A stretch of 64,000 bases of DNA from Gentiana macrophylla (taxonomy: Eukaryota; Streptophyta; Magnoliopsida; Gentianales; Gentianaceae): NCBI GenBank assembly GCA_026214975.1, contig CM047810.1, forward strand, positions 41,498,113 through 41,562,112. Reading direction: 5' to 3'. This document shows, piece by piece, positions 35,294 through 47,075 of this stretch. The notes under the pieces are model-generated. The model searched no databases. It was not told the origin of the DNA and saw nothing but the letters and a program-made list of their open reading frames with translations. The position numbers and the translations under genes are program-made. The stretch's first letter is position 1, and the number at the start of each line of letters is the position of its first letter.

Positions 35294-37021
35294 ATGTTGA
35301 AGAATGGTGAGCACTCCTCATTAAGGCATAAGGTCTCTAAATCTAGAAGTTTCCTTTTAGTTGAGGCAGCGTCTTTTAAAAATTTGGTGTACTCAGGCAT
35401 TTCAGCTAGTGCTTCAACTAGGGGTATATTGATTTGTAACTTACTGAGCATATCCACGAACTTCTTATACCTCTTATTATCAAACTTAGGCTTCGGCTTT
35501 GGTGGAGGATAAGGTAGAGTTGAAGGATCGACATCGGTGAAAATTGGATACTTGTTGTTGTAAAGTTCAACTCTAAAAGAAGGTTCTTTATCGTTCTTTG
35601 CTCAGCAGAGTCTCGAAGTATTAGTCTCATTGCTTGGCTCACTATTCTTATTCTTTGTGACTTTCTCTTGCGGGGATAGTGGAGTTAATTCTTTCCACTC
35701 CTTGTCATGATCGCATTCATCGCCTTAGGGTTCTTCTCTGTGTTGCTTGGCAGCCCTCCGGGAGGTCTGGTTGAGACTTGCTCACTAGTTGTCCTACCGG
35801 TGTGTGAGATTTTGAACTAAAGCTTCTGGTTGGTTACTTTGGCATCTGTCTTCCGACAATATTGGCTAAAGTTAGTGGCTAACTCAAAGCCATAGATTTT
35901 GAAAGTTGCCCCATATTGTCGGGATTGACATTACTCGTTTTTCTATCGCAGCTTCCCAACCAAAAGTTTTAGTCCATTGTGGTACATAAGTGGTAGGCGG
36001 TTTAGGCCTTTCTCTGCGTTAATGTCACTATATCGAATCCAGGATGGTTATGATTAGGTCTGTACCCTCCCCGACATAATTGACTTCTTGAACACCAAGA
36101 TTCTCACCTTGAGGTGCTACCGATTCCAGCCCTCTTTTCTACTCTTGTCATCCTCTCTTGCATCCCATCTACCTTATCATTGATAATGAAAGTTGTTCTA
36201 AGATTTTGGTAGATGCACTATCATCAAATATATCAGCAGACCATCTTCACAGAGCTATGTCATTGCCTCCCCATTGGCTATTCATCGCTATTTGCTCCAT
36301 CTTCCTTGTGCCTCCTCCGGAGATAAAAGAACAAGCGCTCCATTCTTTGGAAGCGCTCTACTCTAATTTTCTCGGTCTCTCTCAATCCATGGTAAAAAGT
36401 TTGCATTAAAAGCCAAAGAGAGATGTCATGATGAGGACACTTCCTCATAGCTTCCTTGAACGCTCCCAAGCTTGATCAAAACTCTCCCCAGTTGTTGCTT
36501 AAATCCTAGGATATCTTGGCGTAACTTAAAAGTTTTTCCTAGGGAAAATACTTATTCATGAATTTTTGCAACAATTGTTCCCAAGTTGTGATAGATCCGA
36601 CCTCTAAAGAGAGAAGCCATTGCTTAGCTTTATCTTTCCAAAGTGAAAGCGAAAAGCTTAAAGGCGAATGTTACCTCCGGGATTAATTGCGGTTTTCACG
36701 GTGCTAACGATTTCCAAGAAATTAAATCACGTGAACACCAGGATCCTCGCTTTGGATTCCATGAAAAGTGGAATAGTTGGTCACCATTTGAATTACATTA
36801 GGCCTAGGGTGATAGACTTCGCGCAAAGATCTTGCGGTGCTACGATAGCGGGAATGAATTGTTCAATAGTTGGCGTTGCATAACTTTGCAAAGTACGCTC
36901 GCTCCTTGAACTAGGGCTTGGTTCTCATTATTAGCATTTGCATTCACATTATTGGCATTATTGATAACGGGATTAATAATGTGATTAGGTACCGGTTTGG
37001 ATTATTTGGATTTCCTTCCAT
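35294..37021 (-). pseudogene. Athila-type gag (degenerate)
   Basis: A possible start is ATG at 37021 (minus strand), where MEGNPNNPNR begins. Signatures: FHGIQSEDPGVHV (~36755), LWKDKAKQWLLSLE (~36640), ITTWEQLLQKFMNKYFP (~36590-36540), CPHHDISLWLLMQTFYHGL (~36445-36390), and near the gag/protease border KKFVDMLSKLQINIPLVEAL (~35480-35420). These are the conserved capsid blocks of Athila/Tat gag. Several stops interrupt it. Confidence 0.85.
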
Positions 37022-37378
37022 TTCGTTTGATTCGGAATGTTCGTAATGATCGGTTGTATGTCCTTCTTCCACTCCTTGCTCGCTTTCCTCAAGATTTGGA
37101 TCCTCTTCTCCTTGCTTAGCGGTTCCTAGCTAACTTCCTATTCCTTCTCATAAATTTCTCTATTTCAGGATTATAAGGTTCAAGCGGTTCCTTCGATTTC
37201 GAGTAGCGTACTATAAAATAATAAACAACAATAAAACAATCAATCACTAGTAAAGGCTAGGCCTTTAACTAACTAAGTAAAACAGACTCGAAATAAGTTT
37301 GAGAAAAGAAAACGTAAATCAAAGCGAAGCGAGAATGTTTTAAAGCTAAGGCGTAATCGAGTAAAAGAAAACTAATTC

Positions 37379-37410
37379 TCGGTCGACCGAGGATAGTGTT
37401 GATCGACCGA
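37379..37410 (-). promoter_or_regulatory. Two TCGGTCGACCGA-type palindromes in the leader
   Basis: TCGGTCGACCGA at 37379-37390 and GATCGACCGA ending at 37410, i.e. the same motif 20 bp apart. They lie ~150 bp inside the PBS on the transcript side. Confidence 0.5.
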
Positions 37411-37536
37411 ACACTTTTTTATTTTTTATTTATTTATTTATTTATGATAATCGTTTAATATCTGGACTCTTATTCACAGAATATTCACGAATCCAGTTCT
37501 AACAAAATAAGCTATATCTTAATTTAATGACTCGAG

Positions 37537-37554
37537 TCCCCGGCAACGGCGCCA
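37537..37554 (-). promoter_or_regulatory. Primer-binding site (tRNA-Asp) of the Athila-type element
   Basis: The plus strand TCCCCGGCAACGGCGCCA equals the 3' end of plant tRNA-Asp plus CCA, without mismatch. It lies six bases from the LTR, exactly as in the non-coding element. Confidence 0.92.
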
Positions 37555-37560
37555 AAAACT

Positions 37561-39147
37561 TGATGGAGGTCAAGTTAAACTATTAACTCGATGCCTACTA
37601 ACACACTAGCAAGAGAACCAGTTCAATTGTAGTATAGCCGAGATAGAGTCGAGGTCGATCCCACAGAGACTCGGCACAAACAAAACACAACTTTATCCTA
37701 TTAGAACTAAATTGAAAGGCGGTCTACGACCAACTAAATGCAATAAATAAAATAGTGACAACCACAAGACACAAAGGCAGACTAAAGACTACTAAAACAC
37801 GGATAATACGGTTGATATTATCTAAACAAATAGTATTGATTATGCTAGTAGATTATAACTCCCCATAGTGAATTAGGATGATAACGAGACAAAACAAAGC
37901 GTTAAAGATTAATTATTATGACTACGGGAGTCATCCCAAGGTAGATTTAGCTCAATTAGGCCTCTAAATCATCGTGCCTCCATTCGTGACTTCGCTTTTT
38001 AATGCCTCCATCTCATATAACCGACACAATTACGAGACTAGGGATGCCGGTATAAACCGTAACCTCATCTAAGCAACATTCTAGGGTAAGGCGACTTCTT
38101 AGATGCCGATTCAATCTATATCCTAAGTAACAATCACTTTTTGGGTTTCATGTTAAATTATGATGATGAATAACTAAGTTGATCGGAGTTTAATTACTCG
38201 TTTTAATTCCGATTCAGAGAATCGGCGTAGTCGAAGCCGATCATAATATTGTCCTACACATTGCCAGGCTCGGTCGACCGAATGATGGCGGACTCGGGCG
38301 ACCGAGTGACATGTCTCAGTCGACCGAACACAGCCTACGTGTCGGAACAAATCATGATTACTTCTTAACGTTTCTAACCTAAACACATGGGTTCGTAAAT
38401 AGATCTACATCACGCAATCAATACAAATAAAAACTACTCCATAATAAAATACATCAGATCTACAAATAAAGATTGCATAATTGAATAGTCATACCCTCGA
38501 AGAGGAGAGTGACTCCCACTCTTTAATGCGCTCCCTAATCGGAGAATCCGGCGAATCCACTATGCACGAACATAAAGAAAATAAAACTAAAACTCAAAAT
38601 CTAAAATTGTATGAATTGTTTTGTGTTGTAGTGGTGTGTGTTCTCAATTTAGTATTTCTTTACGCTTATATAGAGGATTTTGCCGACATAGGATGGATCT
38701 AGAAGATATGCACGCGTTTTCGGTTTGGATAGCCTCGGGTGACCGAACCTCCTGCCTCGGTCGACCGAATGAAGTGGCTCGGTCGACCGAGCCTCCTTTT
38801 CGCACATGTTAAACGCGTTTCTTGTCTAACTTGTTCCCCACTGCATGCTTTCGTGTACGATCCGATTTGTCTCTTGATTAATGCTCCGATTCTCTTCCTT
38901 ATTATCTTGAGATTTGAATTGAATGATATTTATCCTCCCGATTTATCATGATCTGCAAAATCAGCATTTATCGCACAAATAAATTGCTCTTTTATAATAA
39001 AAACAGTTAAATACCAATTATCATATTAATAATCACTTATCATTAAATAATAAATATAAACACGTGATTAAATATGAAATATATATAATTAACTCCGATT
39101 TAAGGTTAGAATTGATGACATAAGCAGGTATATTTTAAGCGTCATCA
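37561..39147 (-). repeat. 5' LTR of the Athila-type element
   Basis: 1.59 kb, starting TGATGGAGG and ending GCGTCATCA. The minus-strand TATATAAG is at 38665-38672. Palindromes lie at 38735, 38757 and 38779 (22-bp spacing, upstream of the TATA box) and at 38270, 38294 and 38317 (downstream). Confidence 0.92.
38735..38790 (-). promoter_or_regulatory. Array of three palindromes upstream of the TATA box, Athila-type LTR
   Basis: TCGGGTGACCGA (38735), TCGGTCGACCGA (38757) and TCGGTCGACCGA (38779), starting 22 and 22 bp apart, 63-118 bp upstream of the TATA box on the minus strand. This is the same architecture as in the LTR at 8395-10199. Confidence 0.6.
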
Positions 39148-39152
39148 CCCTC

Positions 39153-40492
39153 AATTCAAGTAATAACGATTTTCTTTCCACGAGTTTATCCTCTTTTCTT
39201 CCACCCGTGTGCTTGTTTTCCTCTTCTATAAAGGCGGTCATTGCTTGACGTTTTCTTGAACACTCCTCATCATCGTGATAGATTTGCTTTGGCCCTTTGT
39301 CCTAGCCATCTACACATAGAAAATTAAACACAAGTTCATGATCATTTTCCATTCAAACAAACACACGATACAATCATTAATCATCTAGGTTTCATGATCT
39401 ATACACATTTAACAAATAAGAGGGAGAAACGAACTTAATAGAGTAGAAATTGAGAGATTCGACCACACGAGAAGTCGTTTCTCGTTTCCCATTTTTCGAC
39501 CCTCACAAAGTCGCCTTTACACAAGACATGCGACCCAGGAAGGTCGCATGTCAACACTCCCATTTTTTCAACACACGTGTAAAGCTCAATTCTTTGTTTA
39601 CAATCGACATCATCAAAATAGTTTCTTGCTTCTATCATCTTTATACATTCATAACATAACTCACAAACTATATGCATCAACAAAATTACTACTTGTGCAT
39701 AATCCATTCTCTTAAGCATTTTATCGAACACTTGGTAGGCATATAAAATAACTTGAAGAAACTTAACAATGGCTATCAAAATATGTTAAATGAAAGATGA
39801 TAAACACTATATAAACGTTCGTACCTTGTTTAACACCTTTGAAGCAATGAAAATTGATCTTGTAGTTGTTGATTGGTGAAGATGAAAGTATGAAATTAAA
39901 ATGGGTTGTTGTTGATTGGTGATGATGGAAGATGAAAATGAGTTGTGATGGAAATGAGTTGTTGTTCTTGTTGATAATTTTACTTAGATATCAATGAATT
40001 TTGTGGGAAATGAAAGAAGGAAGTTGGGAAGAAGATGAATGGTTTTTTTTTTAGAAATGAAGAAGAGGAAATTGGAGAAGAAGATGAAAGAGGGGGGGGG
40101 GGGGGTGGGTTTTGTGTGAGAAATGTAAAAAAATAAGTTGGGGAAGAAGATGAAATGGTGGGTTTTTTTTTTAGAAATGAAAAAGAAGATGATGGAGAAG
40201 AAGATGGGAAGAATTGGGGGGGTGTTTTGTATTTTTTAAAAGTTTAGGATATATATATATAATTATTTAAATCGGAAAGAGTAAAAATATATTGGCAAAA
40301 TGATTTTTTTTCAAGTTTTGAAAAGTGACTGTGGTGTAGTGGTAGATTTTTAATTATTAAAATAATAGGTGTGGTGTAAGAGGTAAATGACATATTTTTC
40401 ATAAAGTTGTGGTGTAAAGGTAGGTTGAGTGTGGTGCAAATAAAAGTTCCCAAAATCTAGTATATTTTCTAAGTAAGAACAAACTCGAAATG
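39153..40492. other. Non-coding flank; possible end of a DNA transposon
   Basis: No convincing gene is present. A minus-strand frame of 114 codons (39435-39779) has no family signature. The stretch 40300-40455 is built of repeated GTGGTGTA/GTGGTGCAAAT units and ends CAAATAAAAGTTCCC, resembling the terminal repeat of a Mutator-type element. The partner end would lie left of the Athila element or in the gap. A G14 homopolymer is at 40092-40105. Confidence 0.3.
39526..39551. repeat. Small perfect inverted repeat
   Basis: CATGCGAC and GTCGCATG separated by CCAGGAAG. Function unknown. Confidence 0.5.
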
Positions 40493-40687
40493 TGAAAATG
40501 TAAAGGGTATTTTGGTAATTCCTAATGAGTACAAGTGTACTAGTTAGTTGAGCCTAGATTTGTGTGTTAGGCACTAGATTGCCTTATCTATCCGTTTATT
40601 TGCATTGTAAACATTATCATGAATGAATGAACATGAACAATCATCTTCTTCCTAAAATGTTTTCTCTTTAATTCCGTAAATCAAACT
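40493..40687 (+). repeat. 5' LTR of copia element 2
   Basis: 195 bp, a very short LTR, TGAAAATG...TCAAACT. Confidence 0.9.
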
Positions 40688-40700
40688 TGGTATCAGAGCC
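40688..40700 (+). promoter_or_regulatory. Primer-binding site of copia element 2
   Basis: TGGTATCAGAGCC, complementary to initiator tRNA-Met, immediately after the LTR. Confidence 0.93.
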
Positions 40701-40713
40701 GTAGACCATCGTC

Positions 40714-41900
40714 ATGAGCTCGGAAATGTCCAGTTCTCCGGTCACCGCTGCAACTCCTGTTACTGCATCGGCTGCAACTCCGGTTTCAGCATCAAGTCCG
40801 GGAAACCCTGTGACATCGGCAGACAACTGATCATCCATAAGTGATTCCTAGCTCGATTCTTGGTTCCTTCTCATATCCAGGCTTTATCTATCCACCACCG
40901 TTGTTTTTAGGAGTTTTCCACTTTCTCAAATCGGTGGAGTCTGTGTTACCACTATCGTTTCCGATGGTATCCTCCTCTCTCCGGTCCACGATCACCAAAC
41001 TCTTACATGCATGTGTTTTCTCCTTTCCAAGGACACTTGAGTCAAACATGCCTTTGTCAAATTAGGTAGAGAGAATTATCTCCTTTGGAAATACACTATC
41101 TTACCCATCGTTAGAGGCCACAAGATGGAAGATGCGCTTACAGGGCGAGACTAGACCTCCGGACTTTGGCATATTTAGCTCAATCCCAAATCCATTTGTA
41201 GAAGAATGGAAAGACGGCAGATCACTTGCTAATGGGATGGCTTCTAAGCTCCATGATCGAACTAGTCTGATAGAGGTAATGGGTTGTTCTACCTCACATG
41301 AATTGTGGTCTACTCTTGAAGTGTTGTTTAATAATCAGTCCGAGGCTAGAATTCTTGAATACAAGAGTGCCTTGACCAAAACTGAGAAAGCGTCCAAGTC
41401 CATGAGTGATTACTTAGCTCAAATGAAGTTATATAGTGATAATCTTGCTACTGCTTTGGTTACCCTATTACGAAGTCCGAGGCGATTTTGGGTCGCTTTG
41501 AGTGGTTTGGACAAGGATTACGGGTCGATTATAGTTAATATAACCTCCAGGATAGGATCTCTTACGGCACGAAGTTCAATCATAATTGTTGACTCATGAA
41601 AGACTCTTAGCTAGGTTCAATCCAACTGCTACTATCACTAATCCTAGTGCTGGTGGAAAATCTATCTGCTTTGCTCATCTAGCCACTATTCACAGGGATC
41701 TAACACTAGAAATAGGTCAACTATGAGACCTAACTACAATGGAGGTCGGAATAACAATAGAGGCAGAGGTGGTAGAGGTAGAGGAGGAAGATCTGGGACC
41801 AGAACTTTAAATGGGAACATGCCTACATGTCATTTGTGTGGAAAGAATGGTCATCACTGTGAATGATTCTTTGGCATAGATTTGGCGCAGGATTTTCAGA
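40714..41900 (+). pseudogene. Copia element 2 gag (degenerate)
   Basis: ATG at 40714, with a Ser/Thr/Ala-rich leader ending at a stop near 40830. The gag core follows in another frame: VKLGRENYLLWKY (~41055-41090) and the 155-codon open frame 41132-41599, with TSHELWSTLEVLFNNQSEAR and the AQMKLYSDNLA block. A Gly/Arg-rich linker (~41750-41800) and a knuckle CHLCGKNGHHCE (~41825-41865), in which the final Cys position is lost to a stop, complete it. Confidence 0.85.
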
Positions 41901-41979
41901 GGAACTACATCTACTCAAATAGGTGGACCTAAGAAGATATCTGCATTTGTAGCTACCCCAATACTGTCTCAGATCACTC

Positions 41980-44900
41980 CTGGTACACGGATAGTGGAGC
42001 CACAAAAAATGTCACATCTGACTTAGGTAATCTGATCATAAATCATAGCTACAATGGTACAGATGCCTTAGTTGTAGGAAATGGTGAATCTCTTACAATA
42101 GCACATGTTGGTCATACTATTTTTGCATACATCTAATGGTCCCATATATCTGCATAACATCCTTCATGTTCCACAAATTACAAAAAAACCTTCGGAGCAT
42201 TTCTAAATTGATTGCAGATAATTCTATTTTGGTTGAGTTTAATGGTTTTTCTTGTGTTGTCAAGGACAAAACTACAAGGACAATGCTTTCGGGTCAGGGA
42301 TGATGGTCTATATAAGATAGCCGTGCCTCTTAATGGATGCCAACAGAGTTCCCTTCAATCCAACTCTTTGTCTTCTTGTTTTTCTCATTTTCAAAGACTT
42401 CGCGAGTTGTAATAATCTTGATAAGAATTCTGATGTTTGGCACAGGAGACTGGGCCATCCATCCAGTCAGATTTTATCCTTTGTTTTGAGTACTTGTGAT
42501 GTAAGACTTGTTGGTACTTTATCTTTTTATGAACCATGCCAGTTCTTGTTTTTCTGTTTCAAAGACTTCTGCGAGTTGTAATAATCTTGATAAGAATCCT
42601 GATGTTTGGCACAGGAGACTGGGCCATCCATCCAGTCAGATTTTATCCTTTGTTTTGAGTACTTGTGATGTAAGACTTGTTGGTACTTTATCTTTTTATG
42701 AACCATGCCAGTTTGGTAAAAGTCATAATTTATTTCATCCTGTGTCTGCCTCACATGCCAAAAATGTGTTTGATCTAGTGCATACAGATTGATGGGGTCC
42801 TTCACCAGTTAAGTCTGTAGAAGGTTATTCTTACTATGTTCACTTCATAGATGATCATACAAGGTACACATGGATCTACCCCTTGAAGTCCAAGTCTGAC
42901 ACTTTTGATGCCTTCCTGAAATTTAAGGCTCTGGTAGAAACTCAGTTTTCCAGTAAGATTAAGTGTGTTCAGAGTGATTGGGGAGGTGAATATAGGATTT
43001 TTCAAAACTATCTTACTGCTGAAGGGATTGAATTTAGGCATCCATGCCCTCATGACCTTGCTCAACATGGTAGGGCTGAAAGGAAGCATAGGCACATTAT
43101 TGAAACATGCCTGAGTCTTCTTGCTCAAGCAAGTATGCCCTTGAGATATTGGTGGTATAGCTTTCAGGCCTCAGTTCTCCTTATAAATAGTCTTCCTACT
43201 CCTGTCATTCATCACAAGTCCCCAAAAGAATGTATGTACCACACCGCACCTAACTACAAAATGTTCAAGACCTTTGGTTGTGCAGTTTATCCTAATCTTA
43301 GACCTTACCAAAACCCTAAATTTCAGTTCCATACCAAAAGGTGTGTTAACTTAGGCCTCAGTCCCTGTCACAAAGGTTACATGTGCCTTGATGAAACAGG
43401 CAGGATCTATGTCTCTAACAATGTTAACTTTGATGAGAGTCTCTTTCCCTTTTCTCAAGGCTTTGCTCAAGGTCCTTCACATCAGTCCTTGTTGATCCCG
43501 CCTTATTACTACTATCCTTACCATGCCATCTCCTCAGTCAGAGGGGGCACATACAGACATCTGAGCAGATTGCCTAAAGAAAGTATTGTTGCTGCTTCAA
43601 CCTCTGATCAGGTAACAAATATTAATGGACCTACTTTTACCCCTGTTGCATCTACACATTCACCTGCTATGTCTTCTTCAAATGCACCAACTGTGACTTC
43701 ATCTATTTCACCAAACACTGGAGATACTGGAGATGCATCGACATCGACACACACATGATGATGCATTCTCAGATCCTCACCACCTAGTCTAAGCTAGACC
43801 TCATCCTATGCAGACTAGATCAAAGAGTGGTATCTTCAAACCCAAAGTCTATTCTGCAGCCATTGCTAGTGCACATTCCTTTCCTGCTAAACCATCTAAT
43901 ATGGCAGAAGCTATGCAAATTACAGAATGGAAAAAAGCTATGCATGTTGAATACAGGGCACTCATGCACAATAAAACATGGGATTCGGTTAGACTGCCTC
44001 CAGGACAGAGTGTGGTGGGTAACAGGTGGATTTTCAAACTAAAGCTTAAACCTGATGGTACCATCTTAAAGCATAAAGCTAGATTGGTTGTAAAGGGATA
44101 CAGTCAGAGCTATGGTATTGACTATACTGAGACATTTAGTCCAGTAGTTAAATCTTCAACCATCAGAATAATGCTTACCTTGGCAGTATCTATTAATTGG
44201 CCTATAAATCAGATAGACATAAACAATGCTTTTCTTAATGGGCCCTTGCAGGAGCATGTGTTTATGGAACAACCTGAAGGTTTTATTGATACAACAAAGC
44301 CTCACTTTGTGTGCAAACTCAACAAGGCATTGTATGGGTTGAAACAAGCACCAAGGGCATGGTTTGAAGCCTTGAGGACTCAGATGATCAGTTGGGGATT
44401 TGTTCAGTCTGTGTGTGACACCTCTTTGTTCATGTTGAAGACTGAAGACAGTGTGTTGTTTGCCCTTGTGTATGTGGATGACATACTTCTTACAGGTAGT
44501 TCTACTAAATTAATTCATAAGTTTATTCAAATCTTTGGACTCAAAGTTTTCTCTTAAGGATCTGGGCCTGTTTCACACTTTATGAGGATGCAAATGACTA
44601 GAGACAATCTTTGGGTATGACGACAAAGAGCTACTATGCGGCTCAACTCTTGAAGAGGCCCGAACATGGAACATTTAAAGCCTTGCCCTACTCACTATGG
44701 TTCTTTGGCAAGCGACTTGTGCCTCAAAGAGGTGAACCCTTGGCTATTCCTTCAATATATAGAAGTGCTAATGGCGCAATTCGATTACCACACCTTGACT
44801 AGGCTCGATATTGCTTGCAATGTAAACACTTTGAGTCGGTTTATCGGGAACCACTGGCTGGCAAGCCCCAAGAGAATCGCTTAGATTTGTTCAAGTCACC

Positions 44901-45402
44901 TTGAGGCAAGGTGCGCACTTCATTCCTAGTGCTAGTCACGGATCTTCATGGCTTCTGAGATGCAAATTGGCTCTTGATCCATCAGATAGGAAATCAACAT
45001 GAGGGGTATTGTGTGTATTTGGGAAAATCCTTGATCACCTGGAGCTCAAAGAAACAGGTGTGGTTGCGAGATCCGGTTGTGAATCGAGTATAAAGCTCTT
45101 TCTAACCTAGGTGCGAGAAATTGAGTGGATCATGCATTTTATTAAGTGAGATCAAGTTCGGGTTGCCCACCACTCCTATACTCTGGTGTGATAATACATG
45201 TGCAACAACTCTTGCTCAAAATCTTGTGTATCATGCTAGGACTAAGCACATAGAGGTGGATGTGCATTTCATCAGAAATCTGGTTTTGGAGAAGAAACCT
45301 GAAGGTCTGCTACATTCCTTCAGTGACCAAGTGGGTGATATATTTACTAAACTGTACTTATCACGACTTTTGCAACTTCAAGAACAAGCTAAATGTAGGT
45401 GA
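41980..45402 (+). pseudogene. Copia element 2 pol (protease to RNase H; mostly readable)
   Basis: Protease: YTDSGATKNVTSDL (~41985). Pre-integrase: VWHRRLGHPSSQ, present twice because of the tandem duplication at 42374-42713. Integrase: LVHTD followed by a stop then WGP (~42777), QSDWGGEYR (~42970) and HGRAERKHRHI (~43065), with the long frame 42883-43758. RT: frame 43808-44557, with NRWIFKLKLKPDG, KARLVVKGYSQ, QIDINNAFLNG and an intact YVDDILLTG (~44470). RNase H follows 44560-45400 in pieces and ends HIEVDVHFIR (~45250). The RT region is the best preserved of the copia elements here, but stops and frame changes elsewhere make the whole inactive. Confidence 0.93.
42374..42713 (+). repeat. 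170-bp tandem duplication inside copia element 2
   Basis: 42374-42543 is repeated almost exactly at 42544-42713. Each copy runs from CTTGTTTTTCT through GTTTGGCACAGGAGACTGGG to ATGAACCATGCCAG. It duplicates the pre-integrase zinc-binding region. Confidence 0.95.
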
Positions 45403-45425
45403 ACCACATGTTAGCTTGAGAGAAG

Positions 45426-45621
45426 TGAAAATGTAAAGGGTATTTACAGTAATTCCTAGTGAGTACAAGTGTACTAGTTAGTTGAGCCTAGATTGGTGTG
45501 TCAGGCACTAGATTGCCTTATCTATCCGTTTGGCTGCATTGTAAACATTATCATGAATGAATGAACAAGAACAATCATCTTCTTCCAAAAATGATTTCTC
45601 TTTAATTCAGTAAGTCAAACT
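45426..45621 (+). repeat. 3' LTR of copia element 2
   Basis: 196 bp, preceded by the purine tract GAGAGAAG and followed by the AAATG duplication. Confidence 0.9.
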
Positions 45622-45626
45622 AAATG

Positions 45627-46202
45627 CATGGACATTAAATGTTGAAGCAAATGTGGTGGATCTCAGGAAGTTGAACCTCCTTCTTAAGGCGCGCGATCTC
45701 TTTACCTTCAGAGTGACCAACCGTAACGCCTAAAATTTTCAACCTTTGCTATATGCTTGTATTTTATAAACAATATATATATTTTTACAATGATTTTAGA
45801 AGTTTATGTTATCATATTTTAAATGTTTCGTTTACGATACACGACTCCTTAAAGACTTTTAGTTAACTTATAGCAATATATTGTGTAATATATGCGTATT
45901 ATATATGTGTTCAGCGGACATACGCATATGTATTAGGTTTTTGTGTTTTTTCTTTCTGAGGAGCATATGTATTAGTTATACATACATTAAGTTAATGCAT
46001 ATGTATGCATGTAAAAGTATATATCTATATATGTGTGTGAAAATATGTAATATATATACATACATGTTACTCGATGGTATTGTTATTTAGGAGTAACATA
46101 ACACATAAATATGTGTGTTAATGTATTATAATATATGTCAATCTGTGTAGTTATGGATATATCTCCTTCTTTTTTTTCTTCTTCTCTTCTCTTCTCTTCT
46201 TC
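45627..46202. other. Non-coding AT-rich region
   Basis: TA/TG-rich with many ATATGTAT-like strings, followed by a (TCTTC)n run at 46165-46202. No gene was recognised. Confidence 0.5.
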
Positions 46203-46907
46203 TCTCTACTAATAAGAAGACATCCCAAAAGTTTGGGATTGAGCCACGTCGATGGAGGATAAGGGTTGCGTTTCTTACACGCACTTGATGGATTTTTTTC
46301 ATCAGGTTTTTCTATTTAATATTTTCCGGAATTTTCTATTAAAAAAGCAAGTGGCAGTACATAGTCTTTTTTAGCCGATATACCCCCAACATCCCATGTA
46401 TTCATCAACGTGCCACACTACTGTTTATGTCCATGGTATCTGCTACGAATCATCTTTCTACACATTTTACTACTTAACGTAACATTAGGGCTAATCACGT
46501 GGTATGTATTTCTACTACTTACATTTATTTCAGGTTTCTTTAAACTTCTTATTTACTTTTGTGTATGCTTTGTACAAAGAAATGATGTCTACACTGCCAT
46601 TTTTACGATGTTTAAGTTCTTTTTAAGTTCTACAATGGAAAGGCAGGAACAATATGGGTTAATTATTGTATACCCACGTTTAATATATTATTTGATGCCT
46701 TCAATGACAGATTCATTTCAAATTAAGGTTAGTTGTACAAGTTATGTATTTCCGTTCTTCTTTTACAATTCACTTTTGCAAAATTAAAGTTTTTGTTTTT
46801 CTATCGGGTTTGAATTCTTCCCATTGATGACGTTCAAAAGCGAAACATCTTCTGACATCAATATTTCAATCATTCGAAAGCTAAAACTAGTTGTTTTCGA
46901 CTATTTA

Positions 46908-47075
46908 TACATAGGGATGACAATTTCGACCCAACCCGGTGGATATCCACCCGGGTATTTTTTAGGATAGGATAGGGTATGGGTTTGATTTTTCAAAACC
47001 CGCCGCGGGTAGGGTAGGGTATGTATATGTATTCTTTACCCGCCATAATACCCACCCGACCCACCATATAGTATA
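46908..47075. repeat. hAT-like repeat fragment
   Basis: Begins TAGGGATGACAATTTCGACC and has repeated CCCG(A)CCC / GGGTAGGGTAGGG blocks, the common hAT-type terminal sequence of plants. A clear opposite end and duplication are missing. Confidence 0.4.

Larger units (their letters stand above)
28561..39152 (-). mobile_element. Athila/Tat-type Ty3/gypsy element, coding but degenerate
   Basis: LTRs at 28566-30163 and 37561-39147 enclose gag, protease, RT, RNase H and integrase on the minus strand. The tRNA-Asp PBS (37537-37554) marks the right LTR as 5'. The probable TSD is (T/C)CCTC (28561-28565, 39148-39152). The start of the left LTR reads CACGGAG instead of TGATGGAGG. The gag-pol organisation, tRNA-Asp primer and ~1.4 kb of non-coding sequence between integrase and 3' LTR fit the Athila/Tat branch. 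No env-like frame is evident. Confidence 0.9.
40488..45626 (+). mobile_element. Ty1/copia element 2, complete, with TSD AAATG and TG...CT LTR ends
   Basis: LTRs at 40493-40687 and 45426-45621 are flanked by AAATG (40488-40492, 45622-45626). The LTRs start TGAAAATG and end TCAAACT; the PBS TGGTATCAGAGCC follows directly at 40688. The TG...CT termini are a known rare non-canonical class in copia elements. LTR similarity is high (around 90-95% by eye). Confidence 0.92.

Noticed and set aside
39435..39779. 114-codon minus-strand open frame
   Set aside because: No recognisable domain and no promoter or neighbouring exons; kept only as a remark in the flank entry.
46410..46787. 125-codon hydrophobic plus-strand open frame
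   Set aside because: Phe/Leu/Ile-rich because of T-rich DNA; no motif, no splice context.
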